From Chloroflexota bacterium (lineage in GTDB: Bacteria; Chloroflexota; UBA4733): a stretch of 8,160 bases of DNA. The stretch spans positions 1-8,160 of the forward strand of contig JANWJO010000102.1 in the NCBI GenBank assembly GCA_025449435.1, given 5' to 3'. Under the pieces are notes generated by a model. It made no database searches, was not told where the DNA came from, and saw only the letters and a list, made by a program, of their open reading frames with translations. This document shows, in pieces, positions 1-7,155 of the stretch (the first letter of the stretch is position 1; each line of letters opens with the position of its first letter). The translations under genes and the position numbers were made by a program.

Positions 1-229
1 CAGGCGGATGGACTCCAACCTCCCACCCCATCTCTCTACTGCGCTGCCCTAGTCCAAAAGAGGTAGCGCAACTGGCGGGAGTATAACGACGGGGACCGGT
101 CCTGCCGTACCAAGCACAATTGGGCTGGCTTGGATGGGGGATGGGGCACAAGTTTCCTATGACCGACGGAACCTTTGCGTTGCCCTTACGCGCGTGCCCC
201 ACTTGGCTATTAGCAGTCCATGGCCAGGT
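1..229. other. Intergenic region downstream of the sensor/MoxR operon
   Basis: No convincing gene is seen here. All three plus-strand frames that enter from the left edge reach a stop by about position 86 and show no recognisable protein tail. The region lies beyond the stop codon of the last operon gene. It contains a possible hairpin at 41-69, a perfect 10-base palindrome (GGACCGGTCC) at 93-102, and an 8-base perfect inverted repeat at 142-149 and 194-201. None is followed by a T-tract on either strand, so no Rho-independent terminator can be called. Confidence 0.5.
142..201. repeat. Inverted repeat with possible three-way junction fold
   Basis: TGGGGCAC at 142-149 is the exact reverse complement of GTGCCCCA at 194-201. 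The 44 bases between them contain two smaller complementary pairs: TTCC 154-157 with GGAA 168-171, and GCGT 177-180 with ACGC 188-191. Together they could fold as an outer stem carrying two short hairpins. The element starts about 30 bases past the stop codon of the minus-strand operon, so it would lie in that transcript's 3' untranslated region. There is no U-tract and it matches no riboswitch or small RNA family that I recognise. It may be chance in GC-rich sequence. Confidence 0.3.
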
Positions 230-1876
230 TTACACGCCGTCGCCAGGGGGCTGATTATCATCCTGCGATGTGCGTTCATCCGACTCCGGAGATGAGCTTT
301 GACGTGTCGCCCGCTGGTGACGCCGCAACGCGTCACGCGCTGCTTGGTAACGTGTCCGGGCCTCGGCCGCATGCTCCGGAGTGAGGGAATCAGTGGTGTA
401 GCGAGCCGTGACGTACGCGTCGGTGAGCCCTTGAACGTCTGCCTGAGCGTCGGCGACCGACTTGAGGATTCCCGACGAGTATTCCGCCGCTGTGGTGCCG
501 GGAGCGCGGCGCAGCCCTGTTGACGTGCCTGTACGGACGAGCTGGCCGTACCAGTAGCGCACGTGGTCAGCGGCGGTGCCGCCTTGTGGGCCGCGGGAGC
601 CGAACACTGTGGTGATGACTCGCCCAGGTGCCCCGGCGACCGTGTGCGCCGCGCGCAGGAGCGCGCGCTGGGACTCATTCAGCAAGCCGCGGAGGAACGT
701 GACGATACTCCATAGGAACTCGGCGACACCGCCCAAAGCGCGCATCCAGCCAATTTGCGGCCCTCCGGCACCGCGCCGCCACCACCGTACTAGCCAGAAT
801 GCAATCGCCAGAGCGACCGCGATACCGAGCACAACAAGCAAAGGGTCGATCCAGTCGAAGTTTGGTCCGACCTGCTGGGATGATGACAGTGAGGCAGGTG
901 GCAGGAATGGTGGCCTAGGCAAGACTGGTCGTTGCGCAAACTGCTGGACGGGTTGAGCTGCAGGTGTTTTGAGCAGCGAGAGCAGGTAGGCGAGCAACCC
1001 CAGGATGGCACCGAGGACGCCACGAATGAGCGCCAGCGCAATCGCCGCGGGCACCAGAAGCCCTATCACGGCAAACGTCGCAAGCAGTTGCCCACTCATC
1101 GAAGCGAACAGGTCTGAACTGACGCCGGCTGCACCAATATCTTCGATCATCCAGCGACTACGGTGTACCTCGAAGCTACTCACCGCGAGCAACAGGAGGC
1201 CGAGCACGCAGAACACCAGCAACGACAACCCCATGGCCACTTGCCAAGGGGTCCGCATTGACTGCCAGATAGCGCCAACGGCGATCACAAACACGAATAA
1301 CCAGCCAAAGACCCAATTCATGAGACGCTTGTGCAGCCTGCCCAGATCAGGCAGTCCAAATAGACGGGAACTCGTGTCCTCAAACAGTGCATTGGAGGAC
1401 TTCTTGGGCAAGTCCTCTACGGTCAAGTGGAGTCGCCGCACGATGCCGAGGGGAAACAATACGAATGCCCACGAACCCACGAATGCCACCGCTGTTAACG
1501 CGTCCCGCCAACCGACGTACAGGGCTGGCGACGACCACACGCCCACCAAGAAGGGTAGGAGGCTTCCCAATCGATCCGGCACGTACCGGAGGAGTAACGT
1601 GACGGCCACAGTCGCCCACGCAAGGATGATGAGTTCACGGGCGATCAGCGCAGCCTTCAACTCGTCACGGGGGCGCTCGCGTGCGAGTGTTTCCCGCAGG
1701 ACCACCGCACCGGCGATCGCTGCCGCTTCAGCGAGCAGGAGTGCTCCCGGATGCCAGCTCTGAATGATCTGGCCGACCGTCACGCTCACCATCCACGCCG
1801 CCAGAACTCCCATGCCGCCAATGGCAAGGTAGCCGAGCGGAAATGTTGACCGCTTACTTAGTGCACGGTTAACCAC
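230..1876 (-). CDS. Polytopic membrane protein with C-terminal DUF4129-like domain (TgpA-like, no transglutaminase domain)
   Basis: From a GTG start this is a 548-residue integral membrane protein. Hydrophobic segments lie at roughly residues 13-34, 43-61, 79-97, 104-120, 124-145, 187-205, 212-232, 263-301 (probably two) and 344-363. A proline/glutamine-rich linker (304-335) precedes the segment at 344-363. Residues 436-520 form a soluble tail, with an R-x-PGTTAAEY motif near 457-466 that resembles the DUF4129 domain of TgpA-type proteins. The tail ends in a Ser/Asp/Gln-rich stretch. The Cys-His-Asp transglutaminase core usual between the membrane segments and DUF4129 in TgpA is not seen. The frame stays open upstream to 2044, but GTG at 1876 is preferred: GAGG (1883-1886) lies 6 bases before it and it overlaps the DUF58 stop by 8 bases. 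The role is probably membrane partner of the MoxR/DUF58 pair; the exact function is unknown. Confidence 0.8.
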   Translation of the reverse strand: MVNRALSKRSTFPLGYLAIGGMGVLAAWMVSVTVGQIIQSWHPGALLLAEAAAIAGAVVLRETLARERPRDELKAALIARELIILAWATVAVTLLLRYVPDRLGSLLPFLVGVWSSPALYVGWRDALTAVAFVGSWAFVLFPLGIVRRLHLTVEDLPKKSSNALFEDTSSRLFGLPDLGRLHKRLMNWVFGWLFVFVIAVGAIWQSMRTPWQVAMGLSLLVFCVLGLLLLAVSSFEVHRSRWMIEDIGAAGVSSDLFASMSGQLLATFAVIGLLVPAAIALALIRGVLGAILGLLAYLLSLLKTPAAQPVQQFAQRPVLPRPPFLPPASLSSSQQVGPNFDWIDPLLVVLGIAVALAIAFWLVRWWRRGAGGPQIGWMRALGGVAEFLWSIVTFLRGLLNESQRALLRAAHTVAGAPGRVITTVFGSRGPQGGTAADHVRYWYGQLVRTGTSTGLRRAPGTTAAEYSSGILKSVADAQADVQGLTDAYVTARYTTDSLTPEHAAEARTRYQAARDALRRHQRATRQSSSPESDERTSQDDNQPPGDGV

Positions 1877-3116
1877 GCAGGACCTCGGCCATGGTGGGAA
1901 GGTCACGGTCGTCACGTACCCGGAAGGTCTTGAACCTGCCCGCGGCTGATATCGCCTCGAAGTCCTGCCCGGCCGGGCGGACGTGCCCAGCAATGACCAG
2001 CAGCACGGCGTAGCCTTCGCGGCGCATTCCCGTGAGCGTGCCATACAACTCTTCAGAGACGCTACCGGTGATGACTACGACGGTAGTGCCCCATCCGAGG
2101 CCGCGCACATGGTCGCGCAGTAGCCGGGTAAACGGCACTGCTTCGTCGCTCTCGACACGCGCAAGCGCTTCCAGCAGCCGGATGAGGTGCCCTCTGCCCC
2201 TGCCTGCTGGGACTGACACCTGCGTGGCCAGGTGCTTACCGGAAATCGAGATGGCCGTGCCACGGTCTGGTATGCCGCCTAACGGGTCAGCGCCGTTGGA
2301 CAGCAACCCAACCGCTTGGCGCTCCGCCACGAGTTCGGAGGCGAATGACGCCGCAGCCACGATGGCCAATTCTTGAAAGTGGTCGATGAACTGCTGGTCA
2401 TAGTCGCGCGGATGCAGGTTGAGTGCAACGACTGTCTCCAGCGTCATCGCCGGCTCCAGCTTCTTCACCTGCAGCGTGCCCGCTTTGGCGCTCGCGGGCC
2501 AGTGCACGCGGCGCATGCTATCGCCGCGCTGGTACTCTCGCACGCCCACTACGCGCACAGGGTCTTCGGATAGGGGATTGCGCGAGCGAAGCGGCCCGAG
2601 CGGCATGCGCGAGGGCAACAGTAATTGGGATAACGGCACAACCTTGGGATAAACCACCAGGTTGTCGGCGCCGCGATCGCGAATAACGCGGTCGTCAAAT
2701 CCGAACACATCGCCAAACGACAGCGTGAGAGGGCCGAGGGCATAATAGCCGCGCCGCGTGCCACGCACGGTGTAGGTAAGGGTGCGCGACGATTTGCCCG
2801 GAAGGTAGGCAGCCCCGGAATGAGGGGCTGGATAGCCGAGCCGGAGAGGCAAACGCTCGGTGTATTGCACCCACGGCAAGGCGAAGGCACTTTTATTGGT
2901 GAATTCGAGCGTGACTGTCGCCTGCTCACCCCAGAACATATGGGTGTCGTACACGCGCCGGTAGCTGATCATGCTGGGCATGGTGCGCGACCACCACAGC
3001 AGGAAGATCAGCAACCCGACCAGCATATACAGCATGCTCGCCAGGATCCCGGCATCGAACAGGGCCGCGATGAGCCCCGCAACGACCAGGAGGGGAATGA
3101 AGCGCGCAGCGGCCAT
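1869..3116 (-). CDS. DUF58 domain-containing protein (MoxR partner)
   Basis: A 415-residue membrane-anchored protein of the DUF58 family, the usual companion of MoxR ATPases. Two closely spaced hydrophobic segments occupy residues 6-42 and are followed by a beta-rich region. Family landmarks are RGYYALGPL (122-130), GDVFGF (135-140), VVYPKV (154-159) and the signature region 193-210, whose core reads REYQRGD followed by MRRVHWPASA. The C-terminal third is an alpha/beta region of the von Willebrand factor A type, but the stretch after the first strand (about 229-237, VVALNLHPR) lacks the DxSxS metal-binding motif. ATG 3116-3114 directly follows the TAG stop of the MoxR gene, giving a zero-base junction and probable translational coupling. 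The likely role is an effector or adaptor for the MoxR ATPase at the membrane; no enzymatic activity is established for the family. Confidence 0.9.
   Translation of the reverse strand: MAAARFIPLLVVAGLIAALFDAGILASMLYMLVGLLIFLLWWSRTMPSMISYRRVYDTHMFWGEQATVTLEFTNKSAFALPWVQYTERLPLRLGYPAPHSGAAYLPGKSSRTLTYTVRGTRRGYYALGPLTLSFGDVFGFDDRVIRDRGADNLVVYPKVVPLSQLLLPSRMPLGPLRSRNPLSEDPVRVVGVREYQRGDSMRRVHWPASAKAGTLQVKKLEPAMTLETVVALNLHPRDYDQQFIDHFQELAIVAAASFASELVAERQAVGLLSNGADPLGGIPDRGTAISISGKHLATQVSVPAGRGRGHLIRLLEALARVESDEAVPFTRLLRDHVRGLGWGTTVVVITGSVSEELYGTLTGMRREGYAVLLVIAGHVRPAGQDFEAISAAGRFKTFRVRDDRDLPTMAEVLRG
1883..1886 (-). promoter_or_regulatory. Ribosome binding site deciding the start of the DUF4129 gene
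   Basis: GAGG on the minus strand, 6 bases before the GTG at 1876-1874, lies inside the last codons of the DUF58 gene. It supports the short start over the in-frame start at 2044, which would bury 56 residues of low-hydrophobicity, Arg/Pro/Cys-rich sequence within the DUF58 coding region. The resulting GTGGTTAA overlap suggests translational coupling. Confidence 0.55.
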
Positions 3117-4109
3117 CTACGCAGTCACGTCTTCGGCAATGCCAACTTCGACGTCGTTGAGCAGCCGCTCCACGATCTGGTCGCGCGTCCGGCCGCGCAC
3201 CTCTGCCTCTGGGCGCACGATCAGGCGATGAGGCAGCGCCACCCGCGCGATGTGTTTCACATCGTCTGGCACTACATAGTTGCGACCGCGTACCAGGGCC
3301 AGGGCTTGGGACGCCTTAAACAGCGCCAGACTGCCGCGTGGACTCGCTCCGAGGGACAAATCGGCGTGCTCCCGTGTAGCGGTGATGAGGCGCAATAAGT
3401 AGTCGCGCACCGCATCGGCGATGTGTACATCCTGGGCGGTACGGCGAAGACTGGTGAGTTCATCAAGCGTTGCAACTGGACGCAAGGCATCGATCGGATG
3501 CTGATGGCGCTGCTGGTCGAGCATCTGACGTTCGCCATCCAGGCTGGGATACCCCATCTGCAAACGCAGCAAAAACCGATCCAGTTGTGCCTCCGGCAAT
3601 GGAAAGGTTCCCTCGTACTCGACTGGGTTTTGCGTCGCCAGTACGAGAAAGGGTCGCGGCAGCGGACGGGTTTCGCCATCGGCACTGATCTGGCGTTCAC
3701 CCATAGCCTCGAGTAACGCCGACTGTGTCCGCGGGGTGGCGCGGTTGATTTCGTCGGCCAGGAGAATGTTTACGAATACCGGCCCAGGCCGGAACTCAAA
3801 TGTGCCGGTAGCCTGGTTAAAGATCGATACGCCCGTAACATCACTCGGCAGGAGGTCCGGCGTAAACTGAATGCGTTTGAACTCGGCTCCTAAAGTGGTG
3901 GCGATTGACCTGGCCAGCATTGTCTTACCGGTGCCGGGCACATCTTCAAAGAGGATATGGCCTTCGACGATGAGGGCGACGAGTACCAATTCAACGACGG
4001 ACTGTTTACCGACGATGACGCTGGCCACGTTGCGCTGAAATCGCTCGACGAACTCAGCGGCGGCCGGAGGTGCGGAAGTCGCAGTGGAGCCTGCGTCGAC
4101 AGCCGTCAC
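3117..4109 (-). CDS. MoxR-family AAA+ ATPase
   Basis: A 330-residue cytoplasmic ATPase close to the usual MoxR length. The AAA+ core shows Walker A (EDVPGTGKT, 55-63), Walker B (ILLADEIN, 115-122), the sensor 1 region ATQNP (158-162), EAQLDRF (173-179), and the sensor 2 region GASPRG (254-259, Arg258), followed by RGRNYVVPDDV (274-284). MoxR proteins are thought to act as chaperone-like ATPases that mature or remodel membrane or secreted partners, commonly together with DUF58/vWA proteins encoded next to them, as here. The start is GTG at 4109-4107, one base after the TAA of the response regulator gene. GGGG lies 7 bases upstream, a modest ribosome binding site, so coupling to upstream translation is likely. 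All catalytic residues appear intact. The substrate is unknown. Confidence 0.95.
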   Translation of the reverse strand: MTAVDAGSTATSAPPAAAEFVERFQRNVASVIVGKQSVVELVLVALIVEGHILFEDVPGTGKTMLARSIATTLGAEFKRIQFTPDLLPSDVTGVSIFNQATGTFEFRPGPVFVNILLADEINRATPRTQSALLEAMGERQISADGETRPLPRPFLVLATQNPVEYEGTFPLPEAQLDRFLLRLQMGYPSLDGERQMLDQQRHQHPIDALRPVATLDELTSLRRTAQDVHIADAVRDYLLRLITATREHADLSLGASPRGSLALFKASQALALVRGRNYVVPDDVKHIARVALPHRLIVRPEAEVRGRTRDQIVERLLNDVEVGIAEDVTA

Positions 4110-4110
4110 C

Positions 4111-4806
4111 TTACAACCCCGCGGCGCTGGTTACCAAGCGGTAGCCAACGCTGCGCACCGTGACGATCAAGCGCGGATCGCTCGGGTCACGCTCCAGCTT
4201 CTCCCTCAAATGCCGGATATGCACTTTGAGCATCTCTGTCTCCCCGGTGTAATTCGAACCCCAAGCATAGCCAAGCAGCACGTCGTGACCCACCACCCGA
4301 TCGTCGTTAAGCATCAGACAGCGCACGAGCTGAAACTCGGTGGGAGTGAGGTCAACAGTCACGCCACTCCGGCTGAAGATGTGGCGCGTGGCGTCCAGTT
4401 TCAATGTCCCCACTTCTAAGATAGGTGGTGTGGTGTCCGCTCCGACGCCGCGCGAGCGCCGCACTACAGCGCGTATTCTAGCCAGCAGTTCTTTATGGCT
4501 AAACGGCTTGGCGATGTAGTCATCGGCGCCCACATCCAAGCCGAACACCTTGTCGTGCTCTTCATCTTTAGCGGTGAGCATGATGACCGGAACTTTACTC
4601 GTCAACCGCAGCCGGCGGCACACCTCAAAGCCGTCCATCTTGGGCATCATGACGTCCAGGATGACCACATCTGGATGGTCTCGCGCGGCCAGCTCGAGCG
4701 CGTCGACGCCGTTGTGTGCGGTGAGCACGGCGTATCCTTGCCTGCGCAGACTGAAGGACACGATCTCGGCAATATCCGGGTCATCATCCGCTAGCAATAC
4801 GCGCAT
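4111..4806 (-). CDS. OmpR/PhoB-family response regulator
   Basis: A 231-residue two-component transcription factor. The receiver domain (1-118) has the acidic pair Asp8/Asp9, phospho-acceptor Asp51 (in VVILDVMMP), Thr78 and Lys100 followed by Pro101, all expected for an active receiver. After a short linker, residues about 130-226 form the OmpR-type winged helix, recognisable by DLTPTEFQL (152-160), a recognition-helix region near 190-205 (VHIRHLREKLE), and the C-terminal VRSVGYRL hairpin (217-224). The ATG at 4806 lies inside the end of the histidine kinase gene (23-base overlap) and is preceded by AAGGGA at 5-base spacing. It is the cognate partner of the kinase. Its targets are unknown, but the direct repeats in the divergent promoter region upstream of the kinase are a candidate site for autoregulation. 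Confidence 0.96.
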   Translation of the reverse strand: MRVLLADDDPDIAEIVSFSLRRQGYAVLTAHNGVDALELAARDHPDVVILDVMMPKMDGFEVCRRLRLTSKVPVIMLTAKDEEHDKVFGLDVGADDYIAKPFSHKELLARIRAVVRRSRGVGADTTPPILEVGTLKLDATRHIFSRSGVTVDLTPTEFQLVRCLMLNDDRVVGHDVLLGYAWGSNYTGETEMLKVHIRHLREKLERDPSDPRLIVTVRSVGYRLVTSAAGL

Positions 4807-6970
4807 CTTGTTCCCTTACCAGTGGCAACTGCACGATAAAGCTGGCCCCCCCGCCTTCGTGGCTGGCAAGCGTCACAGAACCGCCGTGCAACTCCACAAT
4901 GGATCTGACGATGGCCAGCCCCAGCCCTGCCCCACCGGGTTCTCTCGTGAGCGCATTGCCACCACGATAGAACTTTTCAAACACGTGGGGAGCATCCGCC
5001 GGGTCCACTCCCGGTCCGTTGTCAGAGACGGTGAGGACGGCCACGCCACCCAAGGCACCACGATCGGTGCGTAAGCACACCGCAATGGTTCCGGCCATCG
5101 GCGTAAACCGGGCCGCGTTGGTCAACAAATTGGTGACCACCTGCTCGATCCGTCGCCGGTCGGCTTCTATGAGAACAGGATCGTCCGGTGCGTCGATGGT
5201 TACCGTTTGCTTTTGCCGGTCGAGGAGCGGCGCAAGCGCCTCGACAGCACCGGCAACGGCGCGCTGCAAGTCGAAGACCACCGGGGCTAGCGCGGTCTGC
5301 CCTGCTTCCATGCGACTGAGCTCTAAGAGATCATTCACCAGCGACACTAACCTCTCCGTGTTGCGACGGGCGGTCGTGAGAAAACGCTGCTGCACGGCAT
5401 CGAGTTCACCGGCTTCGCCATCCAGCAACAGATCAACCGAACCTTTAATAGCGGTCAATGGCGTGCGCAACTCGTGAGACACGACACTTAAAAAGTCAGA
5501 GTGAACCCGATCTAGTTCGCGGTTCTCGGTTTGGTCCAGCAACACGGTCACGGTGCCGGCTGGCGTCTCACCGTCGAGCACGGGCGCAGTGAGCGCCGAC
5601 AAGTACCGCCCTGAGCCGGCCTGAAACTCGCGACTCACATCTGCAACCATGTTGACAGGAAGCGGCTGCGTGCTCGAACCGCCAGCCAAGCCCAGCAGTT
5701 CGCGAGCCGTCGGATTGATGTGGCTCACCTTGCCATCACCATCGCTGAGGACGAGCCCAGCCCGGGCGCTATCGAGCACCGATTCCAGATGGATTTTCTG
5801 TGTCTCGCTGGATTCGCGCCATGTCCGTGCCTGCTGAGCAAGGGAGTTCGCGGAGGCCGCCATGCTGGCAACGGGCTCAACCTGGCTTGTGCTGCCAGCT
5901 CGCGACGGCTCGCCGCTGGCCAGTGCCGACATGTACCGTGCGAGAGACCTGACTGGTTGGAACGTCTGTCGTGACATCACGATGGCAATAAGGAGGGCCA
6001 CAGCCAACGTCAGCAGGGTACTGGAAGCCACGGCTAATCCGCCCGCTAACATAGGGCTGTCGGTGGACGCGACGCCAAAGTGCGTTTGCAACAAGCTTGA
6101 CAAGCCCTGCACCAAGAATGGCGCACCGCCGGTCTGCAACGAATCACCGCCAGCAATGGCGAGATGCGCCGTGCTTCCGCCATAAAGGGGACGCGACAGC
6201 ACCTGAAACGCAGCAGCGCCCACGGTCCAGCGCACGACAGTCCAGCCGGATGGGACAGTCGTGCTCTCGGGAGATGCCGATACCACCGGTGTAAACGGCG
6301 CTGGTAGCTTGGCCTGTTGAAACGCATGTGCTACGGCAGGCGGCGTGGCCAGCAACGCTCCGTTCTTTTCGAGCGCCACCTGGCTCGATCCCAAGGCGCT
6401 CGATAGCGTGGCCACGAAACCATCATCAAGGCGGCGCCCAACGAGTACAGCGCCGACCATTTGCTGATTGTCAATAACGGGCGACGACGCCAGCGCGAAC
6501 GGCGTGTCCCCTTTGGGGCCATCCCAGAACTGAGCGCTGTCTTCCTGCCTCGCAAGGGTGGTATTGAGGCCGCTGATCTGGATCGTGGCCGGCAAGGCAG
6601 GTATGCCTGCCGATGCCGTTGCCATGTTCACCTTGTTGGGCGAAACGACGGCAATAAAGGTCAGATTGTTGAGGCGCCGGTACGGTTCGAGTACATCATC
6701 GTGTAATCCGTCGAAGCGGTGTGACTGCAAGGCGTCCCCTATGGAAGGTCGTGTTGAAAGGTACGCAGCGTCCGACTGGTCGCGTTGGAGTTCGTCGATG
6801 AAACCTCGATAGGCAAAGTCGGAGGCACCACGCAACAGGTTGTTCTCATCTCGGGCGGCAGCCACGAGCTGCTCCTGTTCGGTCAGAAACCGGACACTCA
6901 CCGATACCCAGATGATGCTCAAGGCAAGGACGCCGGCAATGATCACCACGAGCCGTCGTTGAATGTCCAC
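4784..6970 (-). CDS. Membrane sensor histidine kinase (Cache-like sensor, HAMP, PAS, HisKA, HATPase)
   Basis: A 728-residue kinase when started at GTG 6970. Transmembrane helices are at about 7-26 and 312-334. Between them lies a roughly 285-residue extracytoplasmic domain with double-Cache-like character; the stretch near 160-210 (ASSPVIDNQQ, then VGAVLVGRRLDD) resembles such domains. A HAMP-like linker (about 336-388) leads to a PAS domain (about 395-480). The dimerisation domain has SHELRTPL with phospho-acceptor His499. The ATP-binding domain shows the N box (NLLTNAARF, 614-622), G1 (DNGPG, 650-654), F box (FEKFYR, 664-669) and G2 (GGAGLGLAI, 679-687). All motifs are intact, so it should autophosphorylate and pass phosphate to the adjacent response regulator. 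The frame is open to another GTG at 7054, but the 6970 start has AAGGGG 4 bases upstream and puts the first helix right after a short basic N-terminus. The ligand is unknown. Confidence 0.94.
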   Translation of the reverse strand: MDIQRRLVVIIAGVLALSIIWVSVSVRFLTEQEQLVAAARDENNLLRGASDFAYRGFIDELQRDQSDAAYLSTRPSIGDALQSHRFDGLHDDVLEPYRRLNNLTFIAVVSPNKVNMATASAGIPALPATIQISGLNTTLARQEDSAQFWDGPKGDTPFALASSPVIDNQQMVGAVLVGRRLDDGFVATLSSALGSSQVALEKNGALLATPPAVAHAFQQAKLPAPFTPVVSASPESTTVPSGWTVVRWTVGAAAFQVLSRPLYGGSTAHLAIAGGDSLQTGGAPFLVQGLSSLLQTHFGVASTDSPMLAGGLAVASSTLLTLAVALLIAIVMSRQTFQPVRSLARYMSALASGEPSRAGSTSQVEPVASMAASANSLAQQARTWRESSETQKIHLESVLDSARAGLVLSDGDGKVSHINPTARELLGLAGGSSTQPLPVNMVADVSREFQAGSGRYLSALTAPVLDGETPAGTVTVLLDQTENRELDRVHSDFLSVVSHELRTPLTAIKGSVDLLLDGEAGELDAVQQRFLTTARRNTERLVSLVNDLLELSRMEAGQTALAPVVFDLQRAVAGAVEALAPLLDRQKQTVTIDAPDDPVLIEADRRRIEQVVTNLLTNAARFTPMAGTIAVCLRTDRGALGGVAVLTVSDNGPGVDPADAPHVFEKFYRGGNALTREPGGAGLGLAIVRSIVELHGGSVTLASHEGGGASFIVQLPLVREQDARIASG

Positions 6971-6974
6971 GGTT

Positions 6975-6980
6975 CCCCTT
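6975..6980 (-). promoter_or_regulatory. Ribosome binding site deciding the histidine kinase start
   Basis: AAGGGG on the minus strand lies 4 bases before the GTG at 6970-6968. The response regulator start has a very similar site (AAGGGA), which supports use of this start. The alternative GTG at 7054 would add 28 residues rich in Cys, Gly and Pro ahead of the membrane helix. Confidence 0.5.
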
Positions 6981-7002
6981 GTGAGGAAGTTCCGAGATGA
7001 GC

Positions 7003-7020
7003 CGGGAGGACCAGCTCCCG
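7003..7020 (-). other. Short hairpin in the kinase 5' untranslated region
   Basis: CGGGAG at 7003-7008 is complementary to CTCCCG at 7015-7020, with a 6-base loop. If transcription of the kinase operon starts upstream of about 7020, the hairpin would lie about 30 bases before the GTG start and could affect translation. No known leader family is recognised. Confidence 0.25.
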
Positions 7021-7062
7021 CATGGTAACCGATGATGCATTGACAGAACGGCACGGCCGGCG

Positions 7063-7090
7063 GCGCGGCAATTGTTGCGCGGCACCGGTT
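7063..7090. repeat. Tandem 14-base direct repeat in the divergent promoter region
   Basis: Two adjacent units, 7063-7076 (GCGCGGCAATTGTT) and 7077-7090 (GCGCGGCACCGGTT), match at 11 of 14 positions, including an identical first eight bases. Tandem direct repeats are the usual binding architecture of OmpR/PhoB-type regulators, though their typical period is about 10-11 bases rather than 14. The location, between the divergent kinase and E1 alpha genes, suits an operator acting on one or both. Binding by the response regulator in this window is inference. Confidence 0.45.
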
Positions 7091-7100
7091 GCCGTATCCT
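7072..7100 (+). promoter_or_regulatory. Possible sigma70-type promoter for the E1 alpha gene
   Basis: TTGTTG (7072-7077) and TATCCT (7095-7100) are separated by 17 bases, about 55 bases upstream of the GTG start at 7156. The hexamers are imperfect matches to the consensus. The -35 candidate overlaps the first direct-repeat unit, so a protein bound to the repeat would affect polymerase binding. It is a weak call based on spacing and position only. Confidence 0.25.
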
Positions 7101-7155
7101 ATGCCTCATACGGGCAGGTCGAGGACCGTGCTCGAGGAAGGCAGGGCCGGTACAC

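Noticed and set aside
1..66. Plus-strand frame open from the left edge to TAG at 64-66, as a possible gene tail
   Set aside because: Only 21 codons are visible with no family-like residues; open length this short is expected by chance.
80..85. TATACT on the minus strand, a possible -10 element for a leftward gene
   Set aside because: No credible -35 hexamer lies 16-18 bases upstream, and the candidate gene would be outside the window.
93..102. Perfect palindrome GGACCGGTCC as a possible operator
   Set aside because: A single 10-base palindrome in GC-rich sequence, with no second copy noticed and no adjacent promoter; too weak to call a site.
1005..1763. A 252-codon plus-strand open frame opposite the DUF4129-like gene
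   Set aside because: It is a GC-rich shadow frame: Arg/Ser/Thr-rich with no domain or hydrophobic pattern, and it lies entirely antisense to a gene with a clear membrane-protein pattern.
2820..3398. A 192-codon plus-strand open frame across the MoxR/DUF58 junction
   Set aside because: It is antisense to two strongly supported genes, and its composition (His/Arg/Gln-rich) has no recognisable fold.
4084..4125. Possible transcription boundary between the response regulator and the MoxR gene
   Set aside because: The genes are separated by a single base, with no hairpin plus T-tract and no room for a promoter, so one operon is the simpler reading.
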